From assembly GCF_030695525.1 (NCBI RefSeq), contig NZ_JAUYSS010000068.1, positions 1 to 64,000 of the forward strand: a stretch of DNA of 64,000 nt, given 5' to 3'. A program made the translations under genes and the position numbers. Below the pieces are notes generated by a model, which saw only the letters and a list, made by a program, of their open reading frames with translations, made no database searches and was not told the DNA's origin. This document shows, piece after piece, positions 35,785 through 45,157 of the stretch; within the stretch, counting starts at the first letter, position 1; each line of letters begins with the position of its first letter. The stretch is from Daejeonella sp. Lineage in GTDB: Bacteria; Bacteroidota; Bacteroidia; Sphingobacteriales; Sphingobacteriaceae.

Positions 35785-36174
35785 ATGATTGAAATAATTG
35801 CCAGATGGACAACAATACTTTTTGGATTATTTTTTATTAGTGCCGGCCTTTTGATGCTTTTTAAACCTCAAAAAGCCAGAGTTATTTTAAGAAAAGCAGG
35901 AAGCACAAATTTTATTAATTATGCCGAAATTACCATTAGACTGATACCGGCCATCGGCCTGATTTTGTCGGCTGAGTACTCTAAATTCCCGGATATATTT
36001 AAAATAGCAGGTTGGTTTATGCTTTGTACATCTTTAGTTTTATATTTCGTGCCAAGACATCTGCACCATAATTTTTCTTTGAAAGCGGCTGATATTTTAA
36101 AGCCCTTATACTTTCAATTGATTTCGCCAATTTCTCTTCTAATTGGTATTCTGTTGATTTATTCCATAATTTAA
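35785..36174 (+). CDS. Uncharacterised small membrane protein
   Basis: 129 aa with four predicted transmembrane helices (4-25, 50-65, 72-90, 107-128) and a Lys/Arg-rich first loop (KPQKARVILRKAG). The 215 bases before it hold no gene. Family not recognised. Confidence 0.6.
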   Translation: MIEIIARWTTILFGLFFISAGLLMLFKPQKARVILRKAGSTNFINYAEITIRLIPAIGLILSAEYSKFPDIFKIAGWFMLCTSLVLYFVPRHLHHNFSLKAADILKPLYFQLISPISLLIGILLIYSII

Positions 36175-36268
36175 AGCTGAAAACTCAATTTATTACGAAT
36201 TCAGACAGCTAGAAACCTGAAGCACGAAAACTGAAAGAAATTTTAATGCAATTGAAAACCAGGTTAAT

Positions 36269-37156
36269 TTAATGCAATGGCCTTTGTTTGATGATCCCCC
36301 CTTTAGTTTCAGTGATCGCACTCATAACAATAAAAGCCTTGTGATCAATCAGTTCAATTTCTTCTTTTAATTTGGAGACTTCCAGTCGGGTGACAACAGT
36401 AAAGATGATATCAATACTTTTGTTTTTAAATTGAGAATGTTCAAGTCCTCTTTCTCCTTTGTAAATCGTTACACCACGCCCTAGTTTTTGGGTTATTGCT
36501 TCACGTATCTGGGCACTTTTGGATGAAATTATAGTTACCCCAGTGTACTCTTCAATTCCCTGAATAATAAAATCAACCGTCTTGGAAGCCGAGAGATAAG
36601 TCAGAATGGAATATAAAGCTGTTTCTACGTCTAAAATAAAAGCGGCTGCAATGAATATTACAACATTGATTAACAAAATGATATCCCCCATACTCAAAAA
36701 ACTTCTTCTGTTTATATAAACAGCAAGGATCTCAGTTCCATCAATAACACATCCGCCTCTGATTGCAAGACCAATCCCTGATCCCAGAAAGAAGCCACCG
36801 AATATGGATATCAATAATTTATCATCAGTAATTGTTGGAAAATCAATAAAAAAAATAACTGCAGATAGAGATAAAATGGCAATACTTGTTTTGATTGCAA
36901 AACTTTTGCTGATTTGTTTTGCACCCATCAAAATAAATGGGGCATTAAATACGATGATCCAAACAGAAACAGGAATTCCGGTCAGTTGATAAGTTAAAAG
37001 GGAAATGCCGGTAATTCCACCATCAATAAAGTGATTAGGAAGCAGAAAACCTTTTAAGCCGAATGATGCAAGCCCGACTCCCAATAAAATTAGAACAGCT
37101 CTACCGAGATAGATTTTAAACTGCAATAATCTTCTCGATCTTCTGGTTGCTTTCAT
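36269..37156 (-). CDS. YitT family membrane protein
   Basis: 295 aa. Five or six transmembrane helices (GVGLASFGLKGFLLPNHFIDGGITGISLL, GGCVIDGTEILAVYINRR) with a C-terminal soluble DUF2179 domain (GVTIYKGERGLEHSQ, IFTVVTRLEVSKLKEEI). Predicted transporter of unknown substrate. Divergent from the trp leader. Confidence 0.9.
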   Translation of the reverse strand: MKATRRSRRLLQFKIYLGRAVLILLGVGLASFGLKGFLLPNHFIDGGITGISLLTYQLTGIPVSVWIIVFNAPFILMGAKQISKSFAIKTSIAILSLSAVIFFIDFPTITDDKLLISIFGGFFLGSGIGLAIRGGCVIDGTEILAVYINRRSFLSMGDIILLINVVIFIAAAFILDVETALYSILTYLSASKTVDFIIQGIEEYTGVTIISSKSAQIREAITQKLGRGVTIYKGERGLEHSQFKNKSIDIIFTVVTRLEVSKLKEEIELIDHKAFIVMSAITETKGGIIKQRPLH

Positions 37157-37178
37157 GTCGTTAAAAATACTTCAAAGT

Positions 37179-37209
37179 TTTGGTGCTATGGAAATTTTAT
37201 TCATCTTTG
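37179..37209 (+). promoter_or_regulatory. trp promoter
   Basis: TTTG (37179-37182), exactly 19 bases, then CATCTTTG (37202-37209), one mismatch to TAnnTTTG. The predicted transcript start falls at the leader-peptide ATG codons (37212, 37218), implying a leaderless or nearly leaderless leader peptide. Confidence 0.6.
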
Positions 37210-37211
37210 TT

Positions 37212-37292
37212 ATGAAGATGAGCAAGAATACAATATATACAATCTGGTGGTGGCAAATGGAAGAACATTTGGCAATCAGCAGAGGTATGTAA
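37212..37292 (+). CDS. trpL: trp leader peptide with three Trp codons
   Basis: A 26-aa ORF missed by the track. It contains TIWWWQM, three consecutive TGG codons at 37245-37253, and ends at TAA 37290-37292, 25 bases before a terminator hairpin. The start may be 37212 or the in-frame ATG 37218. Stalling at the Trp codons should govern the downstream RNA fold. The peptide, its place before trpD and the hairpins together make this a near-certain attenuator. Confidence 0.88.
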   Translation: MKMSKNTIYTIWWWQMEEHLAISRGM

Positions 37293-37346
37293 TTTTCGAT
37301 ATAAGGAATTATTTATTAAGGGTTGCCATAAGGCAACCCTTTTTTT
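37254..37346 (+). promoter_or_regulatory. trp attenuator with alternative RNA hairpins
   Basis: Segment 1 CAAATG (37254-37259) pairs with segment 2 CATTTG (37266-37271), forming a pause hairpin directly after the Trp codons. Segment 2 TGGCAATC (37270-37277) can instead pair with segment 3 GGTTGCCA (37321-37328), the antiterminator. Segment 3 AAGGGTTGCC (37318-37327) pairs with segment 4 GGCAACCCTT (37332-37341) followed by TTTTT, the terminator. A ribosome stalled on TGG codons would cover segment 1 and favour 2:3, allowing read-through into trpD. Confidence 0.85.
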
Positions 37347-37431
37347 ATGAAATTCGGTTGGATTTATGAAAATTTGAAATAAGAATATTAAAATTGAATG
37401 CTTAAAACGATTCGGATTACTTAATACATTT

Positions 37432-38418
37432 ATGAAGAAGATACTTAACCACCTTTTTGAACACAAAACATTCAGTCGTGAAGAGTCGAAGGAAATACTC
37501 ACGAATATTACACTCGGGAAGTATAATGCCTCTCAAATGGCTGCATTTATGGCTGCCTATTGTATGCGTAGCATTACAGTTGAAGAACTTGAAGGCTTTA
37601 GGGATGGGATGCTTGAACTATGCCTTAAAACGGATCTGAGCGAGTATGAGCTTATTGATCTTTGTGGTACAGGTGGTGATGGAAAGGATACGTTCAATAT
37701 TTCTACCCTGGCTTCATTTGTGGTTGCGGGAGCTGGTTATAAGGTATCAAAGCATGGAAATTATGGGGTATCTTCCGGCTGTGGCTCTTCCAATGTGATG
37801 GAATACCTGGGCTATAAATTCAGAAATGATATTGATCACCTGAAAAAGAGTCTGGATGAAGCCGGAATTTGCTTTTTACATGCTCCGCTATTTCATGCTG
37901 CCATGAAAACGGTTGCGCCAATCCGTAAAGAACTGGGTGTGAAGACCTTCTTTAATATGCTTGGACCATTAGTAAATCCTTCGCGGCCAAAATATCAGAT
38001 GGTTGGAGTATTTAGCCTTGAACTTGCCCGTTTATATGCCTATCTCTATCAGAAATCCAAAATTGGCTATACTATCGTTCATGCTTTGGAAGGTTATGAT
38101 GAAATTTCATTGACCTGTGATTTCAAGACTTTTTCTCCCTCAGGCGAACATATTCATTCGATATCCGATTTGGGCTTTGAGAAAATTGATCCCTCGAAAA
38201 TAGGAGGGGGAAGTACTGTTCAGGAATCAGCTGAAATTTTTAAAGCTGTGCTTGATAGAGAAGGAAGTATTGAGCAAAACAGTGTTGTTCTCTGCAATGC
38301 AGCGGTAGCTATCCGGACAATAAAGCCTGATAAATCCTTTTCCGATTGTTATTATGAGGCTGAAGAGTCCCTGAATAGTGGAATGGCTTTGAGGAGTTTT
38401 AATCGATTATTGTCATGA
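37432..38418 (+). CDS. trpD: Anthranilate phosphoribosyltransferase
   Basis: 328 aa, full length. The PRPP loop is LCGTGGDGKDTFNISTLAS, followed by KHGNYGVSSGCGSSNVMEYLG and the anthranilate-binding region. It is the first structural gene after the attenuator. trpE and trpG, which usually precede it, are absent. The stop overlaps trpF by four bases. Confidence 0.96.
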   Translation: MKKILNHLFEHKTFSREESKEILTNITLGKYNASQMAAFMAAYCMRSITVEELEGFRDGMLELCLKTDLSEYELIDLCGTGGDGKDTFNISTLASFVVAGAGYKVSKHGNYGVSSGCGSSNVMEYLGYKFRNDIDHLKKSLDEAGICFLHAPLFHAAMKTVAPIRKELGVKTFFNMLGPLVNPSRPKYQMVGVFSLELARLYAYLYQKSKIGYTIVHALEGYDEISLTCDFKTFSPSGEHIHSISDLGFEKIDPSKIGGGSTVQESAEIFKAVLDREGSIEQNSVVLCNAAVAIRTIKPDKSFSDCYYEAEESLNSGMALRSFNRLLS

Positions 38419-39071
38419 AAATTAAGGTTTGCGGAATGAGGGATCCACAAAATATACTCAGTCTTGCTGAAATGAAGCCTGATTATATGGGTTTGATTTT
38501 TTATCCCAAATCAAAGCGTTATATCCCAAATCCGGATAAAGCTATCCTTGCTTCATTACCCGCTTCAATTAATTTAACCGGGGTTTTTGTGAATGAACTG
38601 GAGAATGAGATTGTTGAGAAGGCGATGAATTTTGGTTTAGGCGCAGTGCAGCTTCATGGAGAAGAGTCGCCAGAATATTGCCGGAGTTTGAGAACAAAGC
38701 TAAATAAAAGCAATCCTGATAAGCATATTGAGTTAATCAAGGCTTTTGGAATTTATCCCGGATTCGATTTTAAGGCTCTTGAAAATTATAATGATGTAGT
38801 GGATTACTTTTTATTTGACACCAAAACTTCAGAGCATGGCGGATCAGGTATTGCATTTGATTGGACTATTCTGGATCATTATCAGGGAGAAAAGCTGTTT
38901 TTTTTAAGTGGTGGCTTAAGTCCTGAAAATATCCATGGCTTATTAAATATAGCAATAAACAAAATCTATGCCCTCGATTTGAATAGCAGGTTTGAAATAG
39001 TGCCGGGTTTAAAGAATATAGAAAGCTTAAGATCAGCCTTTCAATTGATCAGGGCAAACAAAATATCCTGA
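38415..39071 (+). CDS. trpF: Phosphoribosylanthranilate isomerase
   Basis: 218 aa TIM barrel. MKIKVCGMRDPQNI gives the catalytic Cys (KVCGM). MGLIFYPKSKRYI, GAVQLHGEESPEYC and DYFLFDTKTSEHGGSG, with the catalytic Asp, are typical. trpC (indole-glycerol phosphate synthase), which normally lies between trpD and trpF, is missing and is not fused here. Confidence 0.95.
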   Translation: MKIKVCGMRDPQNILSLAEMKPDYMGLIFYPKSKRYIPNPDKAILASLPASINLTGVFVNELENEIVEKAMNFGLGAVQLHGEESPEYCRSLRTKLNKSNPDKHIELIKAFGIYPGFDFKALENYNDVVDYFLFDTKTSEHGGSGIAFDWTILDHYQGEKLFFLSGGLSPENIHGLLNIAINKIYALDLNSRFEIVPGLKNIESLRSAFQLIRANKIS

Positions 39072-39090
39072 AAAGGAATAATTATAGCAT

Positions 39091-40299
39091 ATGAACAGAG
39101 AATTTATTAAGAGTTCGGTAAAATGGGGTGTAAATAATGAAGGTTACTTTGGTGACTTTGGTGGAGCATATATCCCCGAAATGCTTTACCCGAATGTAGA
39201 AGAGCTTCGTAAGCGTTATCTTGACATCATCTATGAGCCTGGCTTTCAGGATGAATTCCAGATGCTTCTGAGGGATTACGTTGGCAGGCCTTCGCCATTA
39301 TTCCATGCTGAACGATTATCTGCAAAGTATGGAACTACCCTCTATTTGAAAAGGGAGGATTTAAATCATACCGGGGCACATAAGATCAATAATACGATCG
39401 GACAAATTCTATTGGCTGAAAGACTCGGCAAAAAGAGAATCATTGCCGAAACCGGAGCCGGTCAGCACGGTGTTGCGACCGCTACAGTATGCGCTTTGAA
39501 GGGTCTGGAATGTGTGGTTTATATGGGGGAAGTTGATATCGCCCGTCAAGCACCTAATGTAGCCCGAATGAAGATGATGGGTGCAAAGGTTGTACCTGCA
39601 ACTTCTGGCAGTAAAACCCTGAAGGATGCAACGAATGAAGCCATGCGCGACTGGATTAATAACCCGGTAGATACTCACTATATCATCGGATCAGTTGTTG
39701 GTCCGCACCCTTATCCCGACATGGTTTCCCGTTTTCAATCCATTATCTCTGAAGAGACTAAAATTCAGCTTAAGGAGCGAACAGGATCTGAAAATCCGGA
39801 TATTGTAATGGCTTGTGTAGGTGGTGGCAGCAATGCGATGGGGATGTTCTATCATTTTCTGGATGATGAGGACGTCAGACTGATTGCCGTGGAAGCGGCG
39901 GGCCTGGGAGTAAATAGTGGTGAATCTGCTGCAACAACTGCATTAGGCAAAGAGGGAGTATTACATGGTAGCCGTTCGCTATTGATGCAGACAGAAGACG
40001 GGCAGGTTGTTGAACCTTATTCAATTTCGGCCGGGCTTGACTATCCGGGTATTGGTCCGCAGCATGCCCATTTATTTAAAGAAAACCGTGGGGAATATGT
40101 TAGCGTAACCGATGAAGAGGCGATGATTGCAGGCAGACTATGTGCTGAGCTTGAAGGAATCATTCCGGCGATTGAGAGTGCACATGCACTGGCACATTTA
40201 GAAAAGATGGTTTTTACCGGAAAAGAATCTGTTGTAATCTGCCTTTCAGGCCGCGGAGATAAGGATCTGGATACTTACATGAAATACTTTAATTTATAA
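39091..40299 (+). CDS. trpB: Tryptophan synthase beta chain
   Basis: 402 aa. Starts with the family's [13 protein letters not shown]. The PLP lysine is K98 in [13 protein letters not shown]. The phosphate loop is [10 protein letters not shown], with [10 protein letters not shown] and the catalytic-pocket [10 protein letters not shown]. TrpB1 type; works with TrpA encoded 54 bases downstream. Confidence 0.97.
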   Translation: MNREFIKSSVKWGVNNEGYFGDFGGAYIPEMLYPNVEELRKRYLDIIYEPGFQDEFQMLLRDYVGRPSPLFHAERLSAKYGTTLYLKREDLNHTGAHKINNTIGQILLAERLGKKRIIAETGAGQHGVATATVCALKGLECVVYMGEVDIARQAPNVARMKMMGAKVVPATSGSKTLKDATNEAMRDWINNPVDTHYIIGSVVGPHPYPDMVSRFQSIISEETKIQLKERTGSENPDIVMACVGGGSNAMGMFYHFLDDEDVRLIAVEAAGLGVNSGESAATTALGKEGVLHGSRSLLMQTEDGQVVEPYSISAGLDYPGIGPQHAHLFKENRGEYVSVTDEEAMIAGRLCAELEGIIPAIESAHALAHLEKMVFTGKESVVICLSGRGDKDLDTYMKYFNL

Positions 40300-40353
40300 T
40301 TAGAAATTACCTGATGGCTTGCCGGATGATAAGTCCGGAATTACTATACAATT

Positions 40354-41130
40354 TTGCTCATGAACAGACTTAATAGATTATTTCAAAATAAAAAGGAACC
40401 GCTTTTATCAATTTACTTTACTGCCGGATATCCCCATTTGGATAGTACCCTGGATATTGCCGAAGCGGTAGAAAAAGCAGGTGCTGATTTTATTGAAATT
40501 GGATTTCCTTATTCAGATCCATTGGCTGATGGCCCTGTCATTCAGAACAGCTCCCATATGGCCCTTCAGAATGGAATGAATCTAAAAGTTCTTTTTCAGC
40601 AGCTTAAAGATTTGCGTAAGCGTATATCCATTCCGGTTTTATTAATGGGTTATGTTAATCCGTTGCTGCAATATGGTGTCAAGAATTTTTGTGATTCATG
40701 TGCCGCGGTAGGGGTGGATGGAGTTATTGTACCAGATCTTCCGATGTATGAATATGAAAACCTGTACAAGGATAATTTTATTCAAAACAATCTGAGCAAT
40801 ATATTTCTGGTTACTCCCCAGACTTCAGAAGAGCGCATCCGGAAGATCGATGAACTCAGTAATGGATTCATTTACCTGCTGTCTTCATCTTCAACTACCG
40901 GTAAAAACCTGACTGTTTCAAATGAAGCAGATGCATACTTTTCCCGTATCCGGGGTATGCAGCTTAAAAATCCCACAATGATAGGATTTGGTATTTCTGA
41001 CATTAAGAGTTTTAATAAAGCTGCAGAATATACCCGTGGTGCAATTGTCGGAAGCGCTTTTGTGAAATTTCTGGATACAGAAAATGCGCTGGAAAGAATT
41101 CCTGAATTTATCAGATCGATCCGGCCTTAG
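40354..41130 (+). CDS. trpA: Tryptophan synthase alpha chain
   Basis: 258 aa TIM barrel. The catalytic Glu and Asp lie in FIEIGFPYSDPLADGPVIQ. VPDLPMYEYE, LSSSSTTG and GFGISDIKS (phosphate site) follow. It ends the trp operon; the stop codon lies within the terminator stem. Confidence 0.96.
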   Translation: MLMNRLNRLFQNKKEPLLSIYFTAGYPHLDSTLDIAEAVEKAGADFIEIGFPYSDPLADGPVIQNSSHMALQNGMNLKVLFQQLKDLRKRISIPVLLMGYVNPLLQYGVKNFCDSCAAVGVDGVIVPDLPMYEYENLYKDNFIQNNLSNIFLVTPQTSEERIRKIDELSNGFIYLLSSSSTTGKNLTVSNEADAYFSRIRGMQLKNPTMIGFGISDIKSFNKAAEYTRGAIVGSAFVKFLDTENALERIPEFIRSIRP

Positions 41131-41142
41131 GCTGGTTTTTTT
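41121..41142 (+). terminator. trp operon terminator
   Basis: CCGGCC (41121-41126) pairs with GGCTGG (41130-41135), with one G-U pair and a 3-nt loop, followed by seven T residues. The hairpin includes the trpA stop codon. Confidence 0.7.
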
Positions 41143-41370
41143 GCTTCCCCAGGATAGGGTGTTTCTGTTTTTTTTAATATCGTAAAACAATGTTTCAAAT
41201 ATGTTGATTCATCCAATTCATTAGCTGATTATCAGAGTTTTAATAGCTATATTTTAAAATTCAAGGCTATAGCAAAATCAACATTTTCTTGTTTGATTTG
41301 AATGTTCAGTTCTGTACATTGTATTGTCAAAATTTTCGGCATATAGACATTTATAATTAAAATTCATGTC

Positions 41371-42654
41371 ATGGAATTACTGATAACCACAATATTCATT
41401 ATTGGGTACGCTGCGATCGCATTTGAGCACCCTCTCGGGACTAACAAAACAGCAAGCGCTTTACTTACCGGGGTACTTTGCTGGGTTGTTTATATCATGA
41501 GCGGAACAGATACCGGGCTCGTTTCGGCTGAACTTTATGAGCATTTGGGGCAAATTTCGGGGATATTGTTCTTTTTGCTCGGGGCCATGGCCATTGTCGA
41601 ATTAATCGATGCCCATGACGGATTTGATGTAATAACCTCAAAAATTAAAACTTCTGATCAGCTCAAGCTATTATGGATCATAAGCATCATTACTTTTTTC
41701 CTGTCAGCGGTTTTGGATAACCTGACCACAACCATCGTGATGGTTTCATTACTAAGAAAGTTGATCAGCGAAAAAAAGACCAGAATGTTCTTTGTAAGTA
41801 TGGTTGTGCTTGCAGCCAATGCAGGTGGGGCATGGTCGCCTATTGGGGATGTTACCACTACCATGTTGTGGATTGGAGGGCAAATTACCTCCGGTAATAT
41901 CATACTCCACTTAATCATACCAAGTCTGGTTTGTTTATTCGTTCCTCTGTTAGTACTTTCTTTTTCAATGAAGGGAAATGTAAGTAAGCCGGATATTGTT
42001 GAAAGTAACCATACTGAGAAGACCACAGCCTTTGAAAGAAAATTTGTTTTGGCATTAGGAATCGGAGCATTGATATTTGTTCCATTCTTTAAAACCATTA
42101 CCCACCTTCCACCATTTATGGGAATGTTATTCGGTCTGGCAATACTCTGGATCGTGACTGAATTTATTCATAAGAATAAAAATGATGCGGATAAGGATGC
42201 TTACTCAGTCATTCAGGCCCTCAGAAAAGCGGATATGCCCAGTGTTCTTTTTTTTCTTGGAATTTTAGTAGCTATTTCTGCCCTGGAGTCCACTCATCAG
42301 TTGCGTGACCTGGCTCAGTGGATGGATGCAAAGATAGGTAACCTGGATGTAATTGTGATTTCTATCGGTCTCTTGTCATCTATTGTAGATAACGTTCCAT
42401 TAGTTGCTGCCGGTATGGGAATGTATGATATGGTGACTTATCCAACCAATCATTATTTCTGGTCTTTTCTAGCCTATTGTGCAGGAGTAGGGGGTAGCTG
42501 TCTGATCATTGGTTCTGCTGCAGGTGTGGCAGCAATGGGTATGGAAAGAATAGATTTTCTTTGGTATTTTAAGAATGTTTCCTGGCTGGCTTTAATAGGT
42601 TATCTAGCCGGAGCGGGTATATTTATGCTGCAGCATTATCTTTTAAACTTTTAA
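41371..42654 (+). CDS. nhaD: NhaD-type Na+/H+ antiporter
   Basis: 427 aa, about 12 transmembrane helices. NhaD hallmarks are AFEHPLGTNKTASALLTG, AVLDNLTTTIVMVSLLRKL, ANAGGAWSPIGDVTTTMLWIGG and SSIVDNVPLVAAGMGMY. It expels Na+ using the proton gradient, or the reverse. It is next to the nqr cluster, in the same direction as nqrM, 31 bases upstream of it. Confidence 0.94.
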   Translation: MELLITTIFIIGYAAIAFEHPLGTNKTASALLTGVLCWVVYIMSGTDTGLVSAELYEHLGQISGILFFLLGAMAIVELIDAHDGFDVITSKIKTSDQLKLLWIISIITFFLSAVLDNLTTTIVMVSLLRKLISEKKTRMFFVSMVVLAANAGGAWSPIGDVTTTMLWIGGQITSGNIILHLIIPSLVCLFVPLLVLSFSMKGNVSKPDIVESNHTEKTTAFERKFVLALGIGALIFVPFFKTITHLPPFMGMLFGLAILWIVTEFIHKNKNDADKDAYSVIQALRKADMPSVLFFLGILVAISALESTHQLRDLAQWMDAKIGNLDVIVISIGLLSSIVDNVPLVAAGMGMYDMVTYPTNHYFWSFLAYCAGVGGSCLIIGSAAGVAAMGMERIDFLWYFKNVSWLALIGYLAGAGIFMLQHYLLNF

Positions 42655-42685
42655 GTTCGGCTTTGAATAATTAATAGATTTAAGC

Positions 42686-42871
42686 ATGAAGGTCATTTTG
42701 CTATCCATTGTTCTATTAGCCCTGGCATTTGCAGGCATCGCTATAAAAATTTTAGTGAAAAAGAATGGTAAATTCTCTGGTACCTGCAGCAGTAATAACC
42801 CCTTATTACAAACTGAGGATGGGTCATGCAGTATTTGTGGTGCAAGCCGGGAAGAAAAGTGTAAATCTTAA
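42686..42871 (+). CDS. nqrM: NqrM-like Na+-NQR maturation factor
   Basis: 61 aa. One N-terminal transmembrane helix (4-24), then SGTCSSNN and DGSCSICG. Cys34, Cys48 and Cys51 match the conserved cysteines of NqrM (DUF539), which delivers iron to the NqrD/NqrE iron centre; Cys59 is extra. Placement next to apbE and the nqr genes supports this. Its stop codon overlaps that of apbE, which converges on it. Confidence 0.83.
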   Translation: MKVILLSIVLLALAFAGIAIKILVKKNGKFSGTCSSNNPLLQTEDGSCSICGASREEKCKS

Positions 42872-43878
42872 TGAACCAGTTTTATCCTGTTTTTCAGACT
42901 TTCGGAGGTATAGGTTTTCCAGGAATTATTCTCATCGTAAATGAAAAATACTTCCAGGTTCAGGTCTTTATTTTCTTCCAGAAATTGTTTTGACTGCTCT
43001 AAACCCATCACCATAAAAGCAGTTGCATAGGCATCTGCAGTCATAGCATCATCTGCCAGTACGCTTGCACTCAAAATATTTTGCCTCGCGGGAAATCCTG
43101 TACGCGGATCAAGAATGTGAGCGTATTTTTTTCCATCTTCTTCATAAAACTTTCTGTAATTACCTGAAGTGCATAAAGCTCTGTTATCCAGTTCAATGAT
43201 CGCTTCAAGTTTTCGTTCGGAGGATGTATTTTGAAGCGGTTGTTCTATTCCCACTTTCCAGTATTCAGTATTTTTTTTGCCTTTCGCAATAAGTTCACCT
43301 CCCAACTCTACCAGGTAATTTTCGATGCCTTTCTTTTCAAGGAATGAAGCTAGTACATCTACCGAATAGCCCTGTGCAATTGCATTGAAATCGAGTTGCA
43401 CCTCATTCTGTTCTTTTACAAGTTTATTCCCTTCAAGCCTAAGTTTTTTATAATCCACATATTGAAGTATGCTATCAATCTGGTTGCTGTCTATTAATGC
43501 TTTTTTACTAAAACCAAATCCCCAGGCTTTTAACAGAGGCCCGACAGTAACATCAAAAAGTCCTCCGGTTCTTTCTGATATTTCCATTGATTTATTAAAT
43601 ACATCAATAAAATAGGGATCAACCCGAATGTCAGGTTCATTATTATTGATCCTGGAAATTATTGAAACCGGAATATAGGTAGAGAGCGAGAAGTCAATAT
43701 CCTTTAAAATGGAATCTATTGCCTGTTTATGATTAAGCCCGTCTTCAGATAAATAGGAGATATGCCATGTAGTACCCTGAGCTTCTCCATCAATTGTAAT
43801 TAGCTTATTTTCTTTTGATTGGCAAGCTGAAAGAAGCAGAACGCCGATAAAAATGGGTAAGAAAAATCTTATCATCAA
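42868..43878 (-). CDS. apbE: FAD:protein FMN transferase
   Basis: 336 aa lipoprotein (lipobox LLSAC, Cys19). ApbE signatures are GTTWHISYL, VTVGPLLKAWGFG, LDFNAIAQGYSVDVLA, ELGGELIAKGKK and HILDPRTGFPA with the metal-binding DDAMTADAYATAF. It attaches FMN to Thr residues of NqrB and NqrC, which are encoded in the same operon. Last gene of nqrA-F-apbE, two bases after nqrF. Confidence 0.95.
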   Translation of the reverse strand: MMIRFFLPIFIGVLLLSACQSKENKLITIDGEAQGTTWHISYLSEDGLNHKQAIDSILKDIDFSLSTYIPVSIISRINNNEPDIRVDPYFIDVFNKSMEISERTGGLFDVTVGPLLKAWGFGFSKKALIDSNQIDSILQYVDYKKLRLEGNKLVKEQNEVQLDFNAIAQGYSVDVLASFLEKKGIENYLVELGGELIAKGKKNTEYWKVGIEQPLQNTSSERKLEAIIELDNRALCTSGNYRKFYEEDGKKYAHILDPRTGFPARQNILSASVLADDAMTADAYATAFMVMGLEQSKQFLEENKDLNLEVFFIYDENNSWKTYTSESLKNRIKLVH

Positions 43879-43880
43879 TT

Positions 43881-45152
43881 TTAACCTCCAAAATCATCAA
43901 AGGCAATGTTTTCTGGGGGTACACCCAAGTCATCCAGCATCTTAAATACGGCGGCATTCATCATTGGCGGGCCGCAGATATAATATTCAAGTTCTTCGGG
44001 CTCAGGATGGTTTTTGAGATAATTTTCATAGAGCACATTATGAATAAATCCGGTATAACCTGTCCAATTGTCTTCTGCCAGAGGTTCTGATAAGGCAATG
44101 TTGTATTGAAAATTAGAAAATTCTTTTTCTATCGCCCTGAAATGTTCAGTATAAAAGACTTCTCTGGACGATCGACCTCCATACCAGAAACTTACTTTCC
44201 TGTCCCTTTCTTTCATGGTATGGAAGATGTGAAACAAATGAGAACGAAGAGGAGCCATACCAGCACCTCCACCGATATATATCATTTCTTTTTTTGTAGG
44301 CTTAATATGGAAATCTCCAAAAGGACCTGCAATGGTTATTTTATCACCGGGTTTACGTGAAAATACATAGGATGAGCATATTCCAGGGTTTACATCCATG
44401 AACTTTCCGGCTTGCCTGTCGAAAGGAGGGGTGGCGAGCCTGATATTAAGCATGATAATATTTCCTTCGGCAGGATGATTAGCCATCGAATAAGCACGAA
44501 ATATGGGTTCCGGGTTTTTCATTTGCAGATCCCAGATCTTGAATTTATCGTAATCGTCCTGAAAACGTTTGTCAATTTTATAGAGATCACTTTTAAAATC
44601 AATTTCACAGGCAGGTACATCAATTTGTATATAACATCCTGACTGGAAGTTTAGAAATTCACCTTCGGGTAATTTGACTACTAATTCTTTAATGTAGGTT
44701 GCGACATTATCATTTGATACTACTTCGCATTCCCATTTTTTAATACCAAAGACTTCATCTGGAATTTTAATTTCCATATCCTGTTTCACTTTTACCTGAC
44801 AGCCTAATCGCCAGTTGTCCTGTTGCTGCTTTCTTGTGAAATAGGGAGTTTCGGTGCTTAATATGGTTCCACCGCCCGATAATACCTGACACTTGCACAT
44901 TGCGCAGGTTCCACCACCTCCACAGGCTGAAGGCAGGAAAATCTTCTTATTGGCTAAGGTTGTAAGCAGGCTGGATCCGGCTTCTGTTTCCATGTCTTCT
45001 TCTCCGTTTATGGTGATTTTAACAAGTCCTGAAGGCATTAGCTTTGCTTTGGCTAGCAGGATGATATAAACCAGTAATATATTGAAGAGTAAGAAGATAA
45101 CGATACTGGAAATGATCGTTGTGGTTTCGGGACTAATAATCATCAGGTTCAT
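43881..45152 (-). CDS. nqrF: Na+-NQR subunit F (NADH dehydrogenase module)
   Basis: 423 aa. N-terminal transmembrane helix, then a [2Fe-2S] ferredoxin domain ([16 protein letters not shown] with a later Cys in LGCQV). An FAD domain ([10 protein letters not shown], the RxYSxA motif) and NADH-binding domain ([25 protein letters not shown]) follow. It feeds electrons from NADH into the complex. Confidence 0.96.
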   Translation of the reverse strand: MNLMIISPETTTIISSIVIFLLFNILLVYIILLAKAKLMPSGLVKITINGEEDMETEAGSSLLTTLANKKIFLPSACGGGGTCAMCKCQVLSGGGTILSTETPYFTRKQQQDNWRLGCQVKVKQDMEIKIPDEVFGIKKWECEVVSNDNVATYIKELVVKLPEGEFLNFQSGCYIQIDVPACEIDFKSDLYKIDKRFQDDYDKFKIWDLQMKNPEPIFRAYSMANHPAEGNIIMLNIRLATPPFDRQAGKFMDVNPGICSSYVFSRKPGDKITIAGPFGDFHIKPTKKEMIYIGGGAGMAPLRSHLFHIFHTMKERDRKVSFWYGGRSSREVFYTEHFRAIEKEFSNFQYNIALSEPLAEDNWTGYTGFIHNVLYENYLKNHPEPEELEYYICGPPMMNAAVFKMLDDLGVPPENIAFDDFGG

Positions 45153-45157
45153 CGTAA

